DNA of 64,000 nucleotides from Streptomyces sp. NBC_00190 (GCF_036203305.1 NZ_CP108131.1:8122001-8186000); one strand, 5' to 3'; shown: positions 50,099 through 59,922, counted from the first letter of the stretch. The notes: generated by a model from the sequence alone, not told the origin. Numbers and translations: made by a program.

Positions 50099-52990
50099 AT
50101 GACACACGTACTGGTCGAACGCGACGACGTACTCCAGGCCACGGCTGCCGCCCTGGCCCAGGCACGCACCGGGAGGGGCAGCTGGCTGATGCTGGCCGCG
50201 CCGCCCGGCCGGGGCCGCACCGCCACGCTCGACGCCGTCGTCCGCCGGGCAAGCGCCGACGACGGCATACGGGTGCTGTCGGCGCGCTGCGCACCCGAGG
50301 AGACGGCCTTCCCCTTCGCCCTCGTACGCCAGGTCTTCCCGACCGCCGACGGCATACCCTTCAGCGACCTCGCCGCCGAGCAGGAGCAACAGGTCTTCCA
50401 CCAGCTGCTGGACCTGCTTTCCCGGACCGCCGAGGCCCGTCCCGTGCTGCTGGCCGTCGACGACCTGCACTGCGCGGACCCGGTGTCACGCCGCTGGACC
50501 GGGTACCTGGCGCGCCGGATCGCCCGGCTTCCGGTCCTCCTGCTGGCCACCGAATGCCGTGAGCACGCCGACGTCACTTGGCTGCCCCGGACCACGGGCG
50601 CGTGCCACCCGCTTCCCCCGCTCGGGCCGGACGCCGTCACACAGCTCGCGCGCGATCGCGGGCTGGCCCCCGAGCGGCATGCGATGTGCCGGGACGCGAC
50701 CGGAGGCAACCCGGCCCTCGTACAGGCGCTCCTCGCCGACCTCGCCGACCTCGCTGACCTCGCCGACTCCACCGGCCCCACTGCCCTCGCTTCTCCGTCC
50801 GACCCCACCGATCCCGGAGCCGGCCGGCCCCCGCACCACCCGGACGGCGCCCCGCTCACCCGCTACCGCGACGCGCTCGCGCGCTGGATCCGACACCGTG
50901 CCGACGACGAAACCCGTCACACGGGCCTTGCCCTCGCCGCCACCGCCCAGTGTTCTCCCGCCACAGGGTCCGCCCTGCTCCAGGAGGCACTGGCGTTGTG
51001 CCCCGCCCGTCACGCGGCCGCGCCGAGCGCTCCGCGGCTGGCCCGGCTGCTCTCCCATCCGCTCGCCCTGGAAGCCGTACTGGAGGCAGCCGACCCCGCC
51101 GAACTGGCCGTCCTGCACACCCACGCCGCCCGGCTGCTCCACGACCGCGGCGCTCCCGCCGCGACCGTCGCCGCCCGGCTGCTGCACCTGGACCGCCCGT
51201 GCGAGGCATGGATGGCCCGCTGCCTCGAGGATGCGGCCGACGAGGCCGTGCGGGCCGGGCGTATCGGAGAAGCCGCGGGTCTGCTGCGCCACGCCCTGCG
51301 CGCGCAGCCGCCACTGGCCCGGCACCGGCACGCCGACCTCACCCTGCGCTTGGGATCACTCGAGTTCCCGCACAGCGCGGAGGCCGGCATCCGCAGGCTC
51401 CGCGCGGGCCTCGACCTGCACCCCGACGGCCACGAGCGCGCCGCCGCCGCACCCGCCCTCGGCGCGGCCCTCGCCGCCAGCGGCCGTACGGACAGCGCGC
51501 TGAGCGTCCTGCACCGGGCGAGCAGCGGCACGGACGACGGCGAGCTCGTGCACATCCTGCGGACCGTCGCCGCCCTCATCTCCTCGCACGACGCGGTCGC
51601 CTGGCGCAATGCCGTGGCAGGCCTGCGCGCCCTCGGACCCGCCGCCCCGGCCACCGTCGAACCGCTGGTCTGCGGTCTGATCACCGAGTACGAGACCGGT
51701 GCCGGGCTCCTCTCCGCAGCCGAGGTCCTCGCCCGGATCCGGCCCCGGCTCGCCGCGGCACCGGTCCACCCGCTGCTGCGCACCGCCTGGATGGGCAGCG
51801 CTGCCACCCTGCTGCAGTGGGCGGACCAGCTGCAGGACGCCCGGACCCTTGCCGAGCAGGGACTGCCCATGCCGCCCGCATCGCCGGACCTGACCGACGC
51901 GGGCCTGCAATGCCTGCTGAGCGCCCGGGCGGAAGCCACGCTCTGGGCCGGCGGCTTCCGGCGTGTCATCGCGGAGAACACACTCCTGGCGCACACCTGC
52001 ACCGGACGCGGCATCCGCGCGCCCCACCTGGTCTCGATGGTGGCGCTCGCCCGGTACGAACTCGGGCAGCGCGACCAGGCCTGGCAGCTCCTCTCCGCAC
52101 CCGACGCGACCACCGCGGACAGTTCCTGGGAGTGGAACGAACTGCGCTACGCACGCGCCCTGCTCCACGGCTACGAAGGACGCTGGCAGGCCGCCCTCGA
52201 CGACTACCTCGCCTGCGGTACCGGCCAGAGCGCTCGCGACTTCGTCAGCCCCGTGGCCACACCGTGGCGCTCCGGCGCGGCCCTCGTTCTGGCCCGCCTC
52301 GGCCGGGCGGCCCGGGCCCGAGAGCTGGCGGAAGAGGAACTGCACCACGCGCGCCGCTGGGGAACCCCTCGTACGGTCGGCAGGGCACTCCGGGCCCACG
52401 CCGCGGCCGTCGGCGGCCGACGGGGCCTGGACTCGCTCGTCGAGGCGGCCGCCCTACTGGATGAAGCACCCGCCCCGGTGGAACGCATCGAGACCCTGAT
52501 CGACCTCGGCCGAGCACGCATCGAGGCGGGTCTCGGCCGCAGGGGCCGCGACGATCTGCGCGCCGCCGAGGCCGAGGCGGTCCGCCTGCTGTCCCCGACG
52601 GGTGCCGACGACGGCCCGGAGGACCACGTCGGGCAAGGCCCGGACGACCGCCTCGGGCAAGGCTCGGGCAACGGCGGCCCCGACCCGGCAGCACCACCGA
52701 CGGGCCGGCTCTTGCGGGCTGCTCGGGCAGCGCTGCGCTCCGCGAACGCCCGTACCACGACGCGGGCCCGGTCCGGCCCGAGCGCACTGACCGGAGCGGA
52801 ACGACGGGTCGTCGACCTCGCCGCCCTGGGCCACACGAACGCACAGATCGGCGAGGCGCTCCACCTGACCCGGCGCACGGTGGAGTCTCACCTCACCAGC
52901 AGCTACCGGAAATTGAACGTGACCCGCCGCACCCAGCTCGCGGTCGGCCTGGCCGAAACGGACATCACCGGGGGAGGGCCACCGGGCTGA
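50099..52990 (+). CDS. LAL-type LuxR regulator with degenerate Walker A
   Basis: A 963-residue regulator: N-terminal AAA-type ATPase, long TPR-like helical middle, and C-terminal LuxR helix-turn-helix (LTGAERRVVDLAALGHTNAQ, IGEALHLTRRTVESHLTSSY). Walker B (VLLAVDDLHCAD) is normal, but Walker A reads APPGRGRTA with Arg40 in place of the usual Lys. A nonamer repeat encodes LADLADLADLAD near residue 215. GGAGGGCGG precedes ATG 50099. LAL proteins often activate secondary metabolism or sugar use; no target is evident. Confidence 0.85.
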   Translation: MTHVLVERDDVLQATAAALAQARTGRGSWLMLAAPPGRGRTATLDAVVRRASADDGIRVLSARCAPEETAFPFALVRQVFPTADGIPFSDLAAEQEQQVFHQLLDLLSRTAEARPVLLAVDDLHCADPVSRRWTGYLARRIARLPVLLLATECREHADVTWLPRTTGACHPLPPLGPDAVTQLARDRGLAPERHAMCRDATGGNPALVQALLADLADLADLADSTGPTALASPSDPTDPGAGRPPHHPDGAPLTRYRDALARWIRHRADDETRHTGLALAATAQCSPATGSALLQEALALCPARHAAAPSAPRLARLLSHPLALEAVLEAADPAELAVLHTHAARLLHDRGAPAATVAARLLHLDRPCEAWMARCLEDAADEAVRAGRIGEAAGLLRHALRAQPPLARHRHADLTLRLGSLEFPHSAEAGIRRLRAGLDLHPDGHERAAAAPALGAALAASGRTDSALSVLHRASSGTDDGELVHILRTVAALISSHDAVAWRNAVAGLRALGPAAPATVEPLVCGLITEYETGAGLLSAAEVLARIRPRLAAAPVHPLLRTAWMGSAATLLQWADQLQDARTLAEQGLPMPPASPDLTDAGLQCLLSARAEATLWAGGFRRVIAENTLLAHTCTGRGIRAPHLVSMVALARYELGQRDQAWQLLSAPDATTADSSWEWNELRYARALLHGYEGRWQAALDDYLACGTGQSARDFVSPVATPWRSGAALVLARLGRAARARELAEEELHHARRWGTPRTVGRALRAHAAAVGGRRGLDSLVEAAALLDEAPAPVERIETLIDLGRARIEAGLGRRGRDDLRAAEAEAVRLLSPTGADDGPEDHVGQGPDDRLGQGSGNGGPDPAAPPTGRLLRAARAALRSANARTTTRARSGPSALTGAERRVVDLAALGHTNAQIGEALHLTRRTVESHLTSSYRKLNVTRRTQLAVGLAETDITGGGPPG

Positions 52991-53158
52991 CCACGAGAAC
53001 GAGGGGAGCGTCGTGTTCGTGGTCTTCCACGATGTGTGCGGACACCGCCGCCGGACAGAGTGGGCACCGCGCCGGTCCGGCCCCCACGGACCGGCGCCAC
53101 CTCCATCCGACCGGCGCCGTCGCACCCTCAACGGGGCCGCGTACGAAAGGCACTGAGC

Positions 53159-53749
53159 ATGATCTCCACGATGCGCACGTCCGCCCGTTCGGCCCTGGTC
53201 GCCCTGATCGCGGTCGCGGGGACGACCCTCCCCGCGACCGCCGCCGAGGCCCGCCCCGCCACCGTTCCCACTGCGCAGACCGCCTCGGATCTGGGGGCCC
53301 TGCTGGCCCCCAACGAGCTGTGGCAGCTGCGCAAGCGGGGCAGCCGCTACGAAATCGCCAACGCCCACAGCGGCATGTGTCTGAAGGTGAAGGGCGCCTC
53401 GAACGACAACGGGGCCCCGGTGGTTCAGGCCGAATGCGGCACCGCGAGCGAGCAGTTGTGGAAGTCGGAGGTCACCGACGGCGGTACGTTCATCCAGCTG
53501 CGCAACGCCAACTCCGGCAAGTGCCTCGACATCTCCGGGGGTTCGGCGCGCAAGGGCGCCAAGATCATCCAGTGGGACTGCAGCGGCGGCCTGAACCAGA
53601 AGTGGTGGGACACGGACGGCATCGACGGCAACCCCGGCTACTGGATCAGCGGTACCACCCCGAGCGGTGCCCCCACCTGGATGTGCCTGGACATGCCCGG
53701 TGCCAGCACCTCCTCCGGCACGCAGGCAGCCGTATGGGAGTGCGTCTAG
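53159..53749 (+). CDS. secreted ricin-type beta-trefoil lectin
   Basis: A 196-residue secreted protein: signal peptide (about 1-30, ending ATAAEA) and one RICIN-type domain from about residue 55: YEIANAHSGMCLKVKGASND, QLRNANSGKCLDISGGSARK, WDCSGGLNQKWW and MCLDMPGAST. The QxW-like repeats and paired cysteines mark carbohydrate binding. No catalytic domain is attached. It stands alone and probably binds polysaccharide outside the cell. Confidence 0.85.
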   Translation: MISTMRTSARSALVALIAVAGTTLPATAAEARPATVPTAQTASDLGALLAPNELWQLRKRGSRYEIANAHSGMCLKVKGASNDNGAPVVQAECGTASEQLWKSEVTDGGTFIQLRNANSGKCLDISGGSARKGAKIIQWDCSGGLNQKWWDTDGIDGNPGYWISGTTPSGAPTWMCLDMPGASTSSGTQAAVWECV

Positions 53750-53765
53750 GCTCCCGACGCCCCCG

Positions 53766-53788
53766 CCTGCCCGGCCGGGGAGGGCAGG
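53766..53788 (+). terminator. hairpin after the lectin gene
   Basis: A 7-bp inverted repeat (CCTGCCC / GGGCAGG) with a 9-nt loop lies 17 bp after the stop codon. Confidence 0.4.
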
Positions 53789-53996
53789 ACGTGGGCAAGT
53801 GGCGCCGAGGGCTGCGAGCCTGTGAAATCCGCGCTCCGGTGAACGGCGCGACCCTGTGACCGAGCACCAGGCCTGTCCCATGAGTACGGGACTTGTCGTG
53901 CTGTGTGGTGAAGCCGGGTTCCGGCGCGCCGATGAGTCTGCGGGCACCCGCAGGTCTATCTCTTGACGGAGACAACCGACTCATCGGGAGTAAGCC

Positions 53997-54641
53997 ATGG
54001 GCCTCATCCACATCGAGCTGTTCGCGACCCTCGACCTCGTCGGGCAGGCGCCCGGCGGCCCCGACGAGGACCCGGTGGGGTTCCCGTTCGGCGGCTGGCA
54101 GGCCCCCCTGCTGGACGAGGTCGCCGGGGCACAGGTCGGTGCCGCGTACGAAGGCACGGACGCCCTCCTGCTCGGCCGACGGACGTACGACATCTTCGCC
54201 GCCTACTGGCCTCACCAGGAGGGCGGCGAGGACAACGAGATCGCCACGCTCTTCAACCGCGTCCCGAAGTACGTGGCCTCTCGCGGCAGGCCCGACCTCT
54301 CGTGGGCCGGGTCCACGCAGCTCGGCCCGGACCTGGCCGACGCGGTGCGCGAGATCCGTGACCGCCACGAGCACGTGAAGGTCGTCGGGAGCCTGAACCT
54401 CGTGCAGACCCTCCTGCGCGAGAAGCTCTTCGACCGTCTCGACCTCTGGCTGCACCCGATCGTGCTCGGTGTCGGGAAGAAGGTGTTCGACGATGGCGCG
54501 GTGCCTACGAACGTCACCCTCCTCGCACCCCCGGCAGCCAGCCCGAAGGGCACCGTGTACCTGCGCTACGGGCTCGCCGACGGCACGCCCGCGACGGGGG
54601 ACATGAGCGCACCCGATCGCGGTGTCGGAAGCGACGACTGA
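53997..54641 (+). CDS. RibD/DHFR-like reductase family protein
   Basis: A 214-residue protein of the RibD C-terminal (dihydrofolate-reductase-like) family: [71 protein letters not shown] and GKKVFDDG. These proteins bind NADPH; most stand-alone copies have no known substrate. CGGGAG precedes ATG 53997. Confidence 0.85.
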   Translation: MGLIHIELFATLDLVGQAPGGPDEDPVGFPFGGWQAPLLDEVAGAQVGAAYEGTDALLLGRRTYDIFAAYWPHQEGGEDNEIATLFNRVPKYVASRGRPDLSWAGSTQLGPDLADAVREIRDRHEHVKVVGSLNLVQTLLREKLFDRLDLWLHPIVLGVGKKVFDDGAVPTNVTLLAPPAASPKGTVYLRYGLADGTPATGDMSAPDRGVGSDD

Positions 54642-54820
54642 AGCCGCCCCGCGCCTGGCGGGTGCGTGTACGGCGATGGCCGGGACCGGTCTCCCCGGTA
54701 CCGGCCGTTGCATTCCATCGCGTTCGCCCCGGACCCGTACGAGTGGTCGTACGGACGGAATGCCGTGGTAAGGGAGTGTCGTCGTCCCGCCCCACCCACC
54801 CGGCTCGATCATGTCGTGCC

Positions 54821-55555
54821 ATGGCACCTCGTGAACTGCGCTGGACATGGGCTTCGTGGCGCCCCTGGATCTTCGGGATGGCGACGGCTGCGCTGCTGGC
54901 GGCGACCCCTTCGTACGCTGCGGCGACAGAGCCGTTCCCGAACAAGGCTCCGGTCAGCGGCGGCGGCGCGGGCGCCGGGTGCCCACCGGGTTACGGCGGC
55001 TGGGTGACCCCCCACAGCGATCTGGCCTTCCGTAGCGGCCCTTGCCGCCCCCCGCACCACTGCCCCGACGGTTCGCCCGGCTGCGACGGTCCCGGCCTGC
55101 CCGTCACCGGTGCGGTCACCGTGATCAAGGAGGACCAGAACACGGGCAACCCGCTGGCCGGCGCCGTCTTCCAGATGTGGGAGGAGACCAACGGCATCCC
55201 GGGTCTCCAGACCACCGGCGCCGACCCGGACACCGACATCGGCGGCCCCTGCACCACCGGGGCCAACGGTGTGTGCTCCCGTACCGTGGAACTCGGCACG
55301 TACTACTGGGTGGAGACTCAGGCTCCGCCCGGGTACGAACTGCCGATCAATCCGGTGTTCGGCCCGCTGTCGCTGTGGGAAGAGAACGTCGAGGAGGGCG
55401 TGACGGTCATTGCCGAGAACACGCCGGAATCCGATGCGCTCAAAGCCCGTCACGTCGTCCGGACCGGCCCACCGACCCTCGGTGCAAGCCACACCACGCA
55501 CGAGGCAATTGCCTTCCTGTCCTCGCCGGACGAGAAGCGCACCGCGGCGGCGTAG
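54821..55555 (+). CDS. secreted SpaA-type prealbumin-fold protein
   Basis: A 244-residue exported protein. A Trp-rich basic start and hydrophobic segment (about 15-33, [18 protein letters not shown]) form a signal peptide. The centre (about 95-205) is a SpaA-like domain with [25 protein letters not shown] and [12 protein letters not shown]; Lys in VIKED and Glu in VETQAP are the usual isopeptide pair. No LPxTG or membrane anchor follows, so it is probably released. Cysteine pairs lie both sides of the domain. Confidence 0.75.
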   Translation: MAPRELRWTWASWRPWIFGMATAALLAATPSYAAATEPFPNKAPVSGGGAGAGCPPGYGGWVTPHSDLAFRSGPCRPPHHCPDGSPGCDGPGLPVTGAVTVIKEDQNTGNPLAGAVFQMWEETNGIPGLQTTGADPDTDIGGPCTTGANGVCSRTVELGTYYWVETQAPPGYELPINPVFGPLSLWEENVEEGVTVIAENTPESDALKARHVVRTGPPTLGASHTTHEAIAFLSSPDEKRTAAA

Positions 55556-55676
55556 CCGGGCACTTTCACGGGCCCGGGGGCAGCACCCAGGGAGCGAAGC
55601 GTTGGCCAGGTGCCACGTCCTCGCGCCAGTAGCGGCCTGATCCCGATCTGCAACAACAGCAACACACGAGGCCGTG

Positions 55677-56183
55677 TCAGGCTCCCGGTTGGACCGGGCC
55701 GATGACGGTGCCGGAGGCCACCTCGAAGCGGCCTGCGGCGACGGAGGTGCCCGGGATCTCGCCGCCCGGGGCACGGAGGGTGAACGACGCCTCGTCCGCC
55801 GGAGTGCCGTGACCCTGGTTGGGGACCTGGATGTCGAAGTGGACGGGTCGGCCCGGCCCGAACGTCACGACGGCGGTCTGGTCGCCGTACCGGCCGGCCG
55901 TGACACCGAGCGTCGCTCCGTGGTGCGCGAAGGCCACGCCGGTCGGGGAACCGGCCAGCCTGCACACCGCGAACCCCTTCGGCGCGGTCAGTGTGACGCG
56001 GAAGTGGATGTGCCCGGAACTGGCCTGGTCCTGTGCGATCTTCGCGAGATGGTTGGCCGGCCGACAGGCCGACGGGGCGCCGCCGCCTGGTGTCGCTGCC
56101 CGCGCGGTGCCCGCGCTCGCGACGGCCGTCAGAGCGACGGCGCCGGCGACGGCGACGATGGCGGACGTGCGGTTCGTTCGCAT
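55677..56183 (-). CDS. secreted DUF4232-type protein
   Basis: A 168-residue secreted protein: signal peptide to about residue 29 (ASAGTARAA) then a DUF4232-like beta domain (HIHFRVTLTAPKGFAVCRLAGSP, VTFGPGRPVHFDIQVPNQGHG, ASFTLRAPGG). Two cysteines likely form a disulfide. GGGAGAG precedes ATG 56183. Its function is unknown. A related lipoprotein follows on the same strand. Confidence 0.75.
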   Translation of the reverse strand: MRTNRTSAIVAVAGAVALTAVASAGTARAATPGGGAPSACRPANHLAKIAQDQASSGHIHFRVTLTAPKGFAVCRLAGSPTGVAFAHHGATLGVTAGRYGDQTAVVTFGPGRPVHFDIQVPNQGHGTPADEASFTLRAPGGEIPGTSVAAGRFEVASGTVIGPVQPGA

Positions 56184-56352
56184 GCTGGACTCTCCCTGCC
56201 TTGCCCGACCGGTTCCGCGGGCCATTCCCACGGAACCACGGGTCGGCAGGATTCCTGCCCGACACTCCTCAGTCGTAATGTCCCGAAACGTCAAAGGAGC
56301 ATCGGCTTTGTCGGGGGGTGCGCCGGGCGCGGACCATGGACTGCGGGTCCGT

Positions 56353-57036
56353 TCACTTGACGGGGACGGCGTCCTTCGGGGAGGTGTGCCAGTTGGTGAC
56401 GATCGGGCGGTCGACCGTGATGGTGCCGACCGGCAGGGAAACCGGGTCGGGGTCGTTGTTGCCGACGGCGACGATGATGCTGTCCAGTTCCTTGCCGCCG
56501 TTCTCCCCGGTGGTCTTCGGGTTCACCCCGGCGTAGGCGGCGGTGCTCCCGCTCAGCTTGATCTGCTTGCCGACGGACTGCTCCGCGGGGCCCGCCTCGG
56601 TGCCGTCGGAGCCGAACGCCACGGTCGGCAGCGCGGCGGGCAGATAGCAGGTGATCCCGGGCTTCGCCTTCGCGGTGATCAGGATGTATCCGCCGGCCTG
56701 GCTCTCGGACTTGGTGCTCCAGGCGATGTCGCCTGCGCCGCAGGTTTGCCCCACCGGCTTCCGCTCGCCGTCGCCGGTGTCGGCGCCGGAACCGGATCCG
56801 TCCGCGGTTCCCTTGCCCGTCGCCTCGGCGCCCTTGCCGTTGCCCTGGTTGCCGCCCGCCGTCGCCGAGCCGGACGGAGTACCCGTACCCGTCTTGTCGG
56901 CCGGAGCGGCGGAGGGAGAGCTCTGCGCGGCGCCGGTGTCCTTGGCCGCGTCCGAGTCCTGGCACGCCGTCAGCAGCACTGCACCGCCGATGAGGGCTGC
57001 GGAGACGAGAAAGGCCTTGCGACGGTTGCCTAACAT
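56353..57036 (-). CDS. DUF4232-type lipoprotein
   Basis: A 227-residue lipoprotein: acyl cysteine at residue 25 (LLTAC), a Gly/Ser/Thr-rich linker (about 30-92), then a DUF4232-like domain with GQTCGAGDIAWSTKSESQAG and ITCYLPAALPTVAFGSDG. It sits on the membrane exterior. The family is common in actinobacteria with no known role. It lies just upstream of the secreted DUF4232-type gene, 170 bp apart. Confidence 0.82.
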   Translation of the reverse strand: MLGNRRKAFLVSAALIGGAVLLTACQDSDAAKDTGAAQSSPSAAPADKTGTGTPSGSATAGGNQGNGKGAEATGKGTADGSGSGADTGDGERKPVGQTCGAGDIAWSTKSESQAGGYILITAKAKPGITCYLPAALPTVAFGSDGTEAGPAEQSVGKQIKLSGSTAAYAGVNPKTTGENGGKELDSIIVAVGNNDPDPVSLPVGTITVDRPIVTNWHTSPKDAVPVK

Positions 57037-57180
57037 GACAGAGCCCCTTGGTGTTCAGTGGTCGTGGCCGAAGCGGTTTCGGCTCCTTGGTGCTTACTTG
57101 ATCACTATGAGGGAGCGGTGGGCCGAGGGGATGCCGACGTCTTCGTTCCAGGACACCGCTGTGGCAGAGCGGTGACATGA

Positions 57181-57783
57181 TCACGAAACGCCGGCGCCCG
57201 GCGACGGTCCACTGCCGCCGAGCAGGCGGTCCACGAGGAGTTCGGGGTAGCCGGAGGCCGGCGGGTCGATGCCGAAGATCGCCCGTAGGTAGAGCGGAGC
57301 GATGAGCTGGTCGAGGATCTGGTCGAGGGGCGGTGGGTTCTCGCCGCGGGCTGCGGCCCGGTCGCGGATGCGCTCGATGGAGTGGATGCGGCGCTCGAAG
57401 TGCTGCGTGCGTTCCCCCTGGGCCTTGGCGCTGCCCGGCATGGACAGGGCAACGGCTCGCACGAGGAGCCGGCCTTCGGGCTTGCGGATGGAGGCGACCC
57501 CCGCTTCGGCCCACGCCGTCAGGTCGCCGCGCAGGGTGCCGGTGTCCGCCAGCGGCCAGTCCCGTTCGAGCCGGGTGACGACCACGTCGGCCAGGAGCGC
57601 CTCACGGCTGCCCCACCGCCGGTAGACGCTGGTGTGGTTCACCCCGGCACGCTGGGCGATCGCGGGGATGGTGAGGTCGCTGCCCTCGGGGTCGGACAGC
57701 AGGTCGACGACCGCCTGGTGGACGGCGGAGCGGACCTGTTCGGGGCTCTTGCGGATGCGCGGGGTCGGTTGTTTCGAAGTCAC
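57181..57783 (-). CDS. TetR-family repressor of the hydrolase/SnoaL operon
   Basis: A 200-residue TetR regulator with the helix-turn-helix LTIPAIAQRAGVNHTSVYRRW (about 38-58) and a TetR_C_11-like ligand domain (GRLLVRAVALSMPGSAKAQG). GTG 57783 has no clear ribosome binding site, so translation may be leaderless. It is divergent from the alpha/beta hydrolase gene; two dyads with AAGCACA-like half-sites lie between them. Confidence 0.82.
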   Translation of the reverse strand: MTSKQPTPRIRKSPEQVRSAVHQAVVDLLSDPEGSDLTIPAIAQRAGVNHTSVYRRWGSREALLADVVVTRLERDWPLADTGTLRGDLTAWAEAGVASIRKPEGRLLVRAVALSMPGSAKAQGERTQHFERRIHSIERIRDRAAARGENPPPLDQILDQLIAPLYLRAIFGIDPPASGYPELLVDRLLGGSGPSPGAGVS

Positions 57784-57791
57784 GCCAACAT

Positions 57792-57860
57792 CGTAAGCAC
57801 ATTTATTTGCTTTGCAGCGCATGGAGGGTCTACAGTCCTGCCATAGGCACAGATCTGTGC
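57792..57860. promoter_or_regulatory. two TetR operator candidates
   Basis: A perfect 14-bp palindrome GCACAGATCTGTGC lies at 57847-57860, just before the hydrolase ribosome binding site. A second, weaker dyad (AAGCA ... TGCTT) lies near 57796-57813, next to the TetR start. Both contain AAGCACA-type half-sites. Confidence 0.65.
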
Positions 57861-57874
57861 TTAAGGAGAGTGTG

Positions 57875-59095
57875 ATGAAGCAGCTGCTGTTCCCCGACAA
57901 CCCCCAGTTCTGGTACGAGACCCTGCGCTCGATGAGCCACATCGCCTACGGCGGAGCGGACTTCGGCGAGGTCGTGGCCACCAGCGAGCGCATCAAGGAA
58001 GGCGACTACGACAGCTGGCACCAGGAGTGGCTCGCCACCGCAGACCGCGTCTCCGCCGAGGCCCAGAGGGCCCTGGCCGTCGGCCACACGATCAGCGCCC
58101 GGGACGGGTTCCTGCGCGCCTCGAACTACTACCGGTCGGCCGAGTTCTTCCTGCACGGCCACCCGTGCGACCCCCGCCACGACCACGCCTACGACCGCAG
58201 CGTGGCCTGCTTCCGAGCGGCGGCGGCACTGTTCACCCCCGTCATCGAGCCGGTCCGCATCCCCTACGAGGACACCACCCTGCCCGGCTACCTCTACCGG
58301 GCCGACGACTCCGGCACTCCCCGCCCGACCCTGATCATGCACGGCGGCTTCGACGGCACCGCCGAGGAACTCCACTTCAGCGGCGCACTGGCCGCCGTCG
58401 AACGCGGCTACACCGTCCTGACCTTCGACGGCCCCGGACAGCCCGGCCCCCGCCACCACCAGGGCCTGGTCTTCCGCCCCGACTGGGAGAACGTCATCAC
58501 CCCCGTCGTCGACTTCGCCGAAACCCTGCCCGAGGTCGACAACAGCCGCATCGCACTCCTCGGGAGCAGCATGGGCGGCGTACTCGCCCCCAGAGCCGCC
58601 GCCTTCGAGCACCGCCTCGCCGCCCTGATCGCCGTCGACGGCGTCTACGACCTCGGCCAGATATCCACCCGCAACATCCCCGGCGACCGGGGCCAGGCCG
58701 AACGGCTCCTGCGCTCGGACTCCGCCCCCGAACTCGACGCGAACTTCGAAGAGATCATGTCCAAGGACGCCACCGCCCGGTGGGCCATCAACCACGGCAT
58801 GTACGTCATGGGCGTGGACACCCCCCGGGGCTTCAGCGCCTCCTACCTCGACTACACCCTCGACGGCGGCATCGCCGAACGGATCCAGTGCCCCACCCTC
58901 GTGTGCGACGCCGCCGAGGACGAGTTCTTCAAGGGCCAGCCCGAGCAGCTCTACGAGCACCTCACCTGCCCCAAGACCCTCATGGTGTTCACAGCCGAAG
59001 AGGGCGCCGGCGCGCACTGCCACCCCGGCGCCATGCGCCTCGCCCTCGCCCGCATCTACGACTGGCTCGACACCACCCTCACCACCGCAGTCTGA
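57875..59095 (+). CDS. alpha/beta hydrolase, FrsA/dihydroxypseudooxynicotine-hydrolase-like
   Basis: A 406-residue enzyme: a helical N-terminal cap (about 1-140, FWYETLRSMSHIAYGGADFGEV, ASNYYRSAEFFLHGHPCDPR) and an alpha/beta hydrolase domain. The oxyanion motif MHGGFDG, nucleophile in LLGSSMGGVL, acid in DAAEDEFF and histidine in GAGAHCHPGA are visible. Such enzymes split C-C or ester bonds of aromatic or polyketide compounds. AAGGAGAG precedes ATG 57875. It probably forms an operon with the SnoaL gene under TetR control. Confidence 0.85.
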   Translation: MKQLLFPDNPQFWYETLRSMSHIAYGGADFGEVVATSERIKEGDYDSWHQEWLATADRVSAEAQRALAVGHTISARDGFLRASNYYRSAEFFLHGHPCDPRHDHAYDRSVACFRAAAALFTPVIEPVRIPYEDTTLPGYLYRADDSGTPRPTLIMHGGFDGTAEELHFSGALAAVERGYTVLTFDGPGQPGPRHHQGLVFRPDWENVITPVVDFAETLPEVDNSRIALLGSSMGGVLAPRAAAFEHRLAALIAVDGVYDLGQISTRNIPGDRGQAERLLRSDSAPELDANFEEIMSKDATARWAINHGMYVMGVDTPRGFSASYLDYTLDGGIAERIQCPTLVCDAAEDEFFKGQPEQLYEHLTCPKTLMVFTAEEGAGAHCHPGAMRLALARIYDWLDTTLTTAV

Positions 59096-59173
59096 ACGGC
59101 CGGCCACCGTCGGCACACCACGACCAGCCACTCCCGGTCCGTACGGACCGCCTCACACCCTCAAGGAACCCCG

Positions 59174-59566
59174 ATGAACCGCACCGGTATCGCAGCTGCC
59201 CTGGGCGACCTGCTCTTCAACCGCGACATATCCCTGGAGGAGGCCGCCGACCGCCACTTCACCCCCGCGTACCGCCAGCGCACCGACGGCGAGTGGGCCG
59301 ACCGCGCCGAGTTCCTCGACCACATCAGCCACCTGCGCACCATCGTCGCCGGCGGCACGGTCGAGGTCCACGACGAGCTCTACGACGGCACCAAGTACGC
59401 CGATCGCCACACCTGCCACATCACCAAGAAGGACGGCACCACCGTCACCATGGAGGTCTACGTCTTCGCCGACCTCGCCCCCGACGGCCGCTTCGACCGC
59501 ATCGAGGAAACCACCCTCATGCTCAGCGGCACCGACGCCGACCGCAACATCGGAAGCGCCCGCTGA
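59174..59566 (+). CDS. SnoaL-like protein in the hydrolase operon
   Basis: A 130-residue single-domain protein of the SnoaL/NTF2 type (AALGDLLFNRDISLEEAADRHFTPAYRQRTDG, DRAEFLDHISHLRTIVAGG, RIEETTLMLSG). It lies 78 bp after the hydrolase gene with AAGGAA before its ATG. It may act on the same substrate or product. Confidence 0.78.
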   Translation: MNRTGIAAALGDLLFNRDISLEEAADRHFTPAYRQRTDGEWADRAEFLDHISHLRTIVAGGTVEVHDELYDGTKYADRHTCHITKKDGTTVTMEVYVFADLAPDGRFDRIEETTLMLSGTDADRNIGSAR

Positions 59567-59649
59567 CGACCCGCTCTCGTGGAGGACCTTCAGGACCTGC
59601 TGAGGTGCTGGAGCGGCGTTCGGGTCGGGCCGCTCCGGCCTCACGGACA

Positions 59650-59922
59650 TCAGTCCCAGAGGGAGACCGCCAGGACCAGGGCGATGACCGGGATCAGCAG
59701 CCACGGCTCGGCCAGGACCAGGAGCCCGCTGAAGACCAGGGAGAAGTACGCCAGTGCTTTGGCGACGCGGCGCCGGGCCTTGCTCTTCCGGCCCTTGTTC
59801 TTCTTCGAGCCCTTGTGGTGCGGCGCCTCGGCCTCCGTGCCGGAGACCACCTCAAAGGTCTGCGTGTTGGTGTCGATGTCGGTGTCGATTGCGGTTTCGG
59901 GCTTCATGTCGATGTTCGTCAT
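59650..59922 (-). CDS. small membrane protein
   Basis: A 90-residue protein: acidic, Thr/Asp-rich start (KPETAIDTDIDTNTQT), a strongly basic Lys/Arg cluster (HHKGSKKNKGRKSKARRR, 36-53) and two hydrophobic stretches (about 58-70 and 74-88). It looks like a tail-anchored or hairpin membrane protein. I do not recognise the family. Confidence 0.55.
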   Translation of the reverse strand: MTNIDMKPETAIDTDIDTNTQTFEVVSGTEAEAPHHKGSKKNKGRKSKARRRVAKALAYFSLVFSGLLVLAEPWLLIPVIALVLAVSLWD

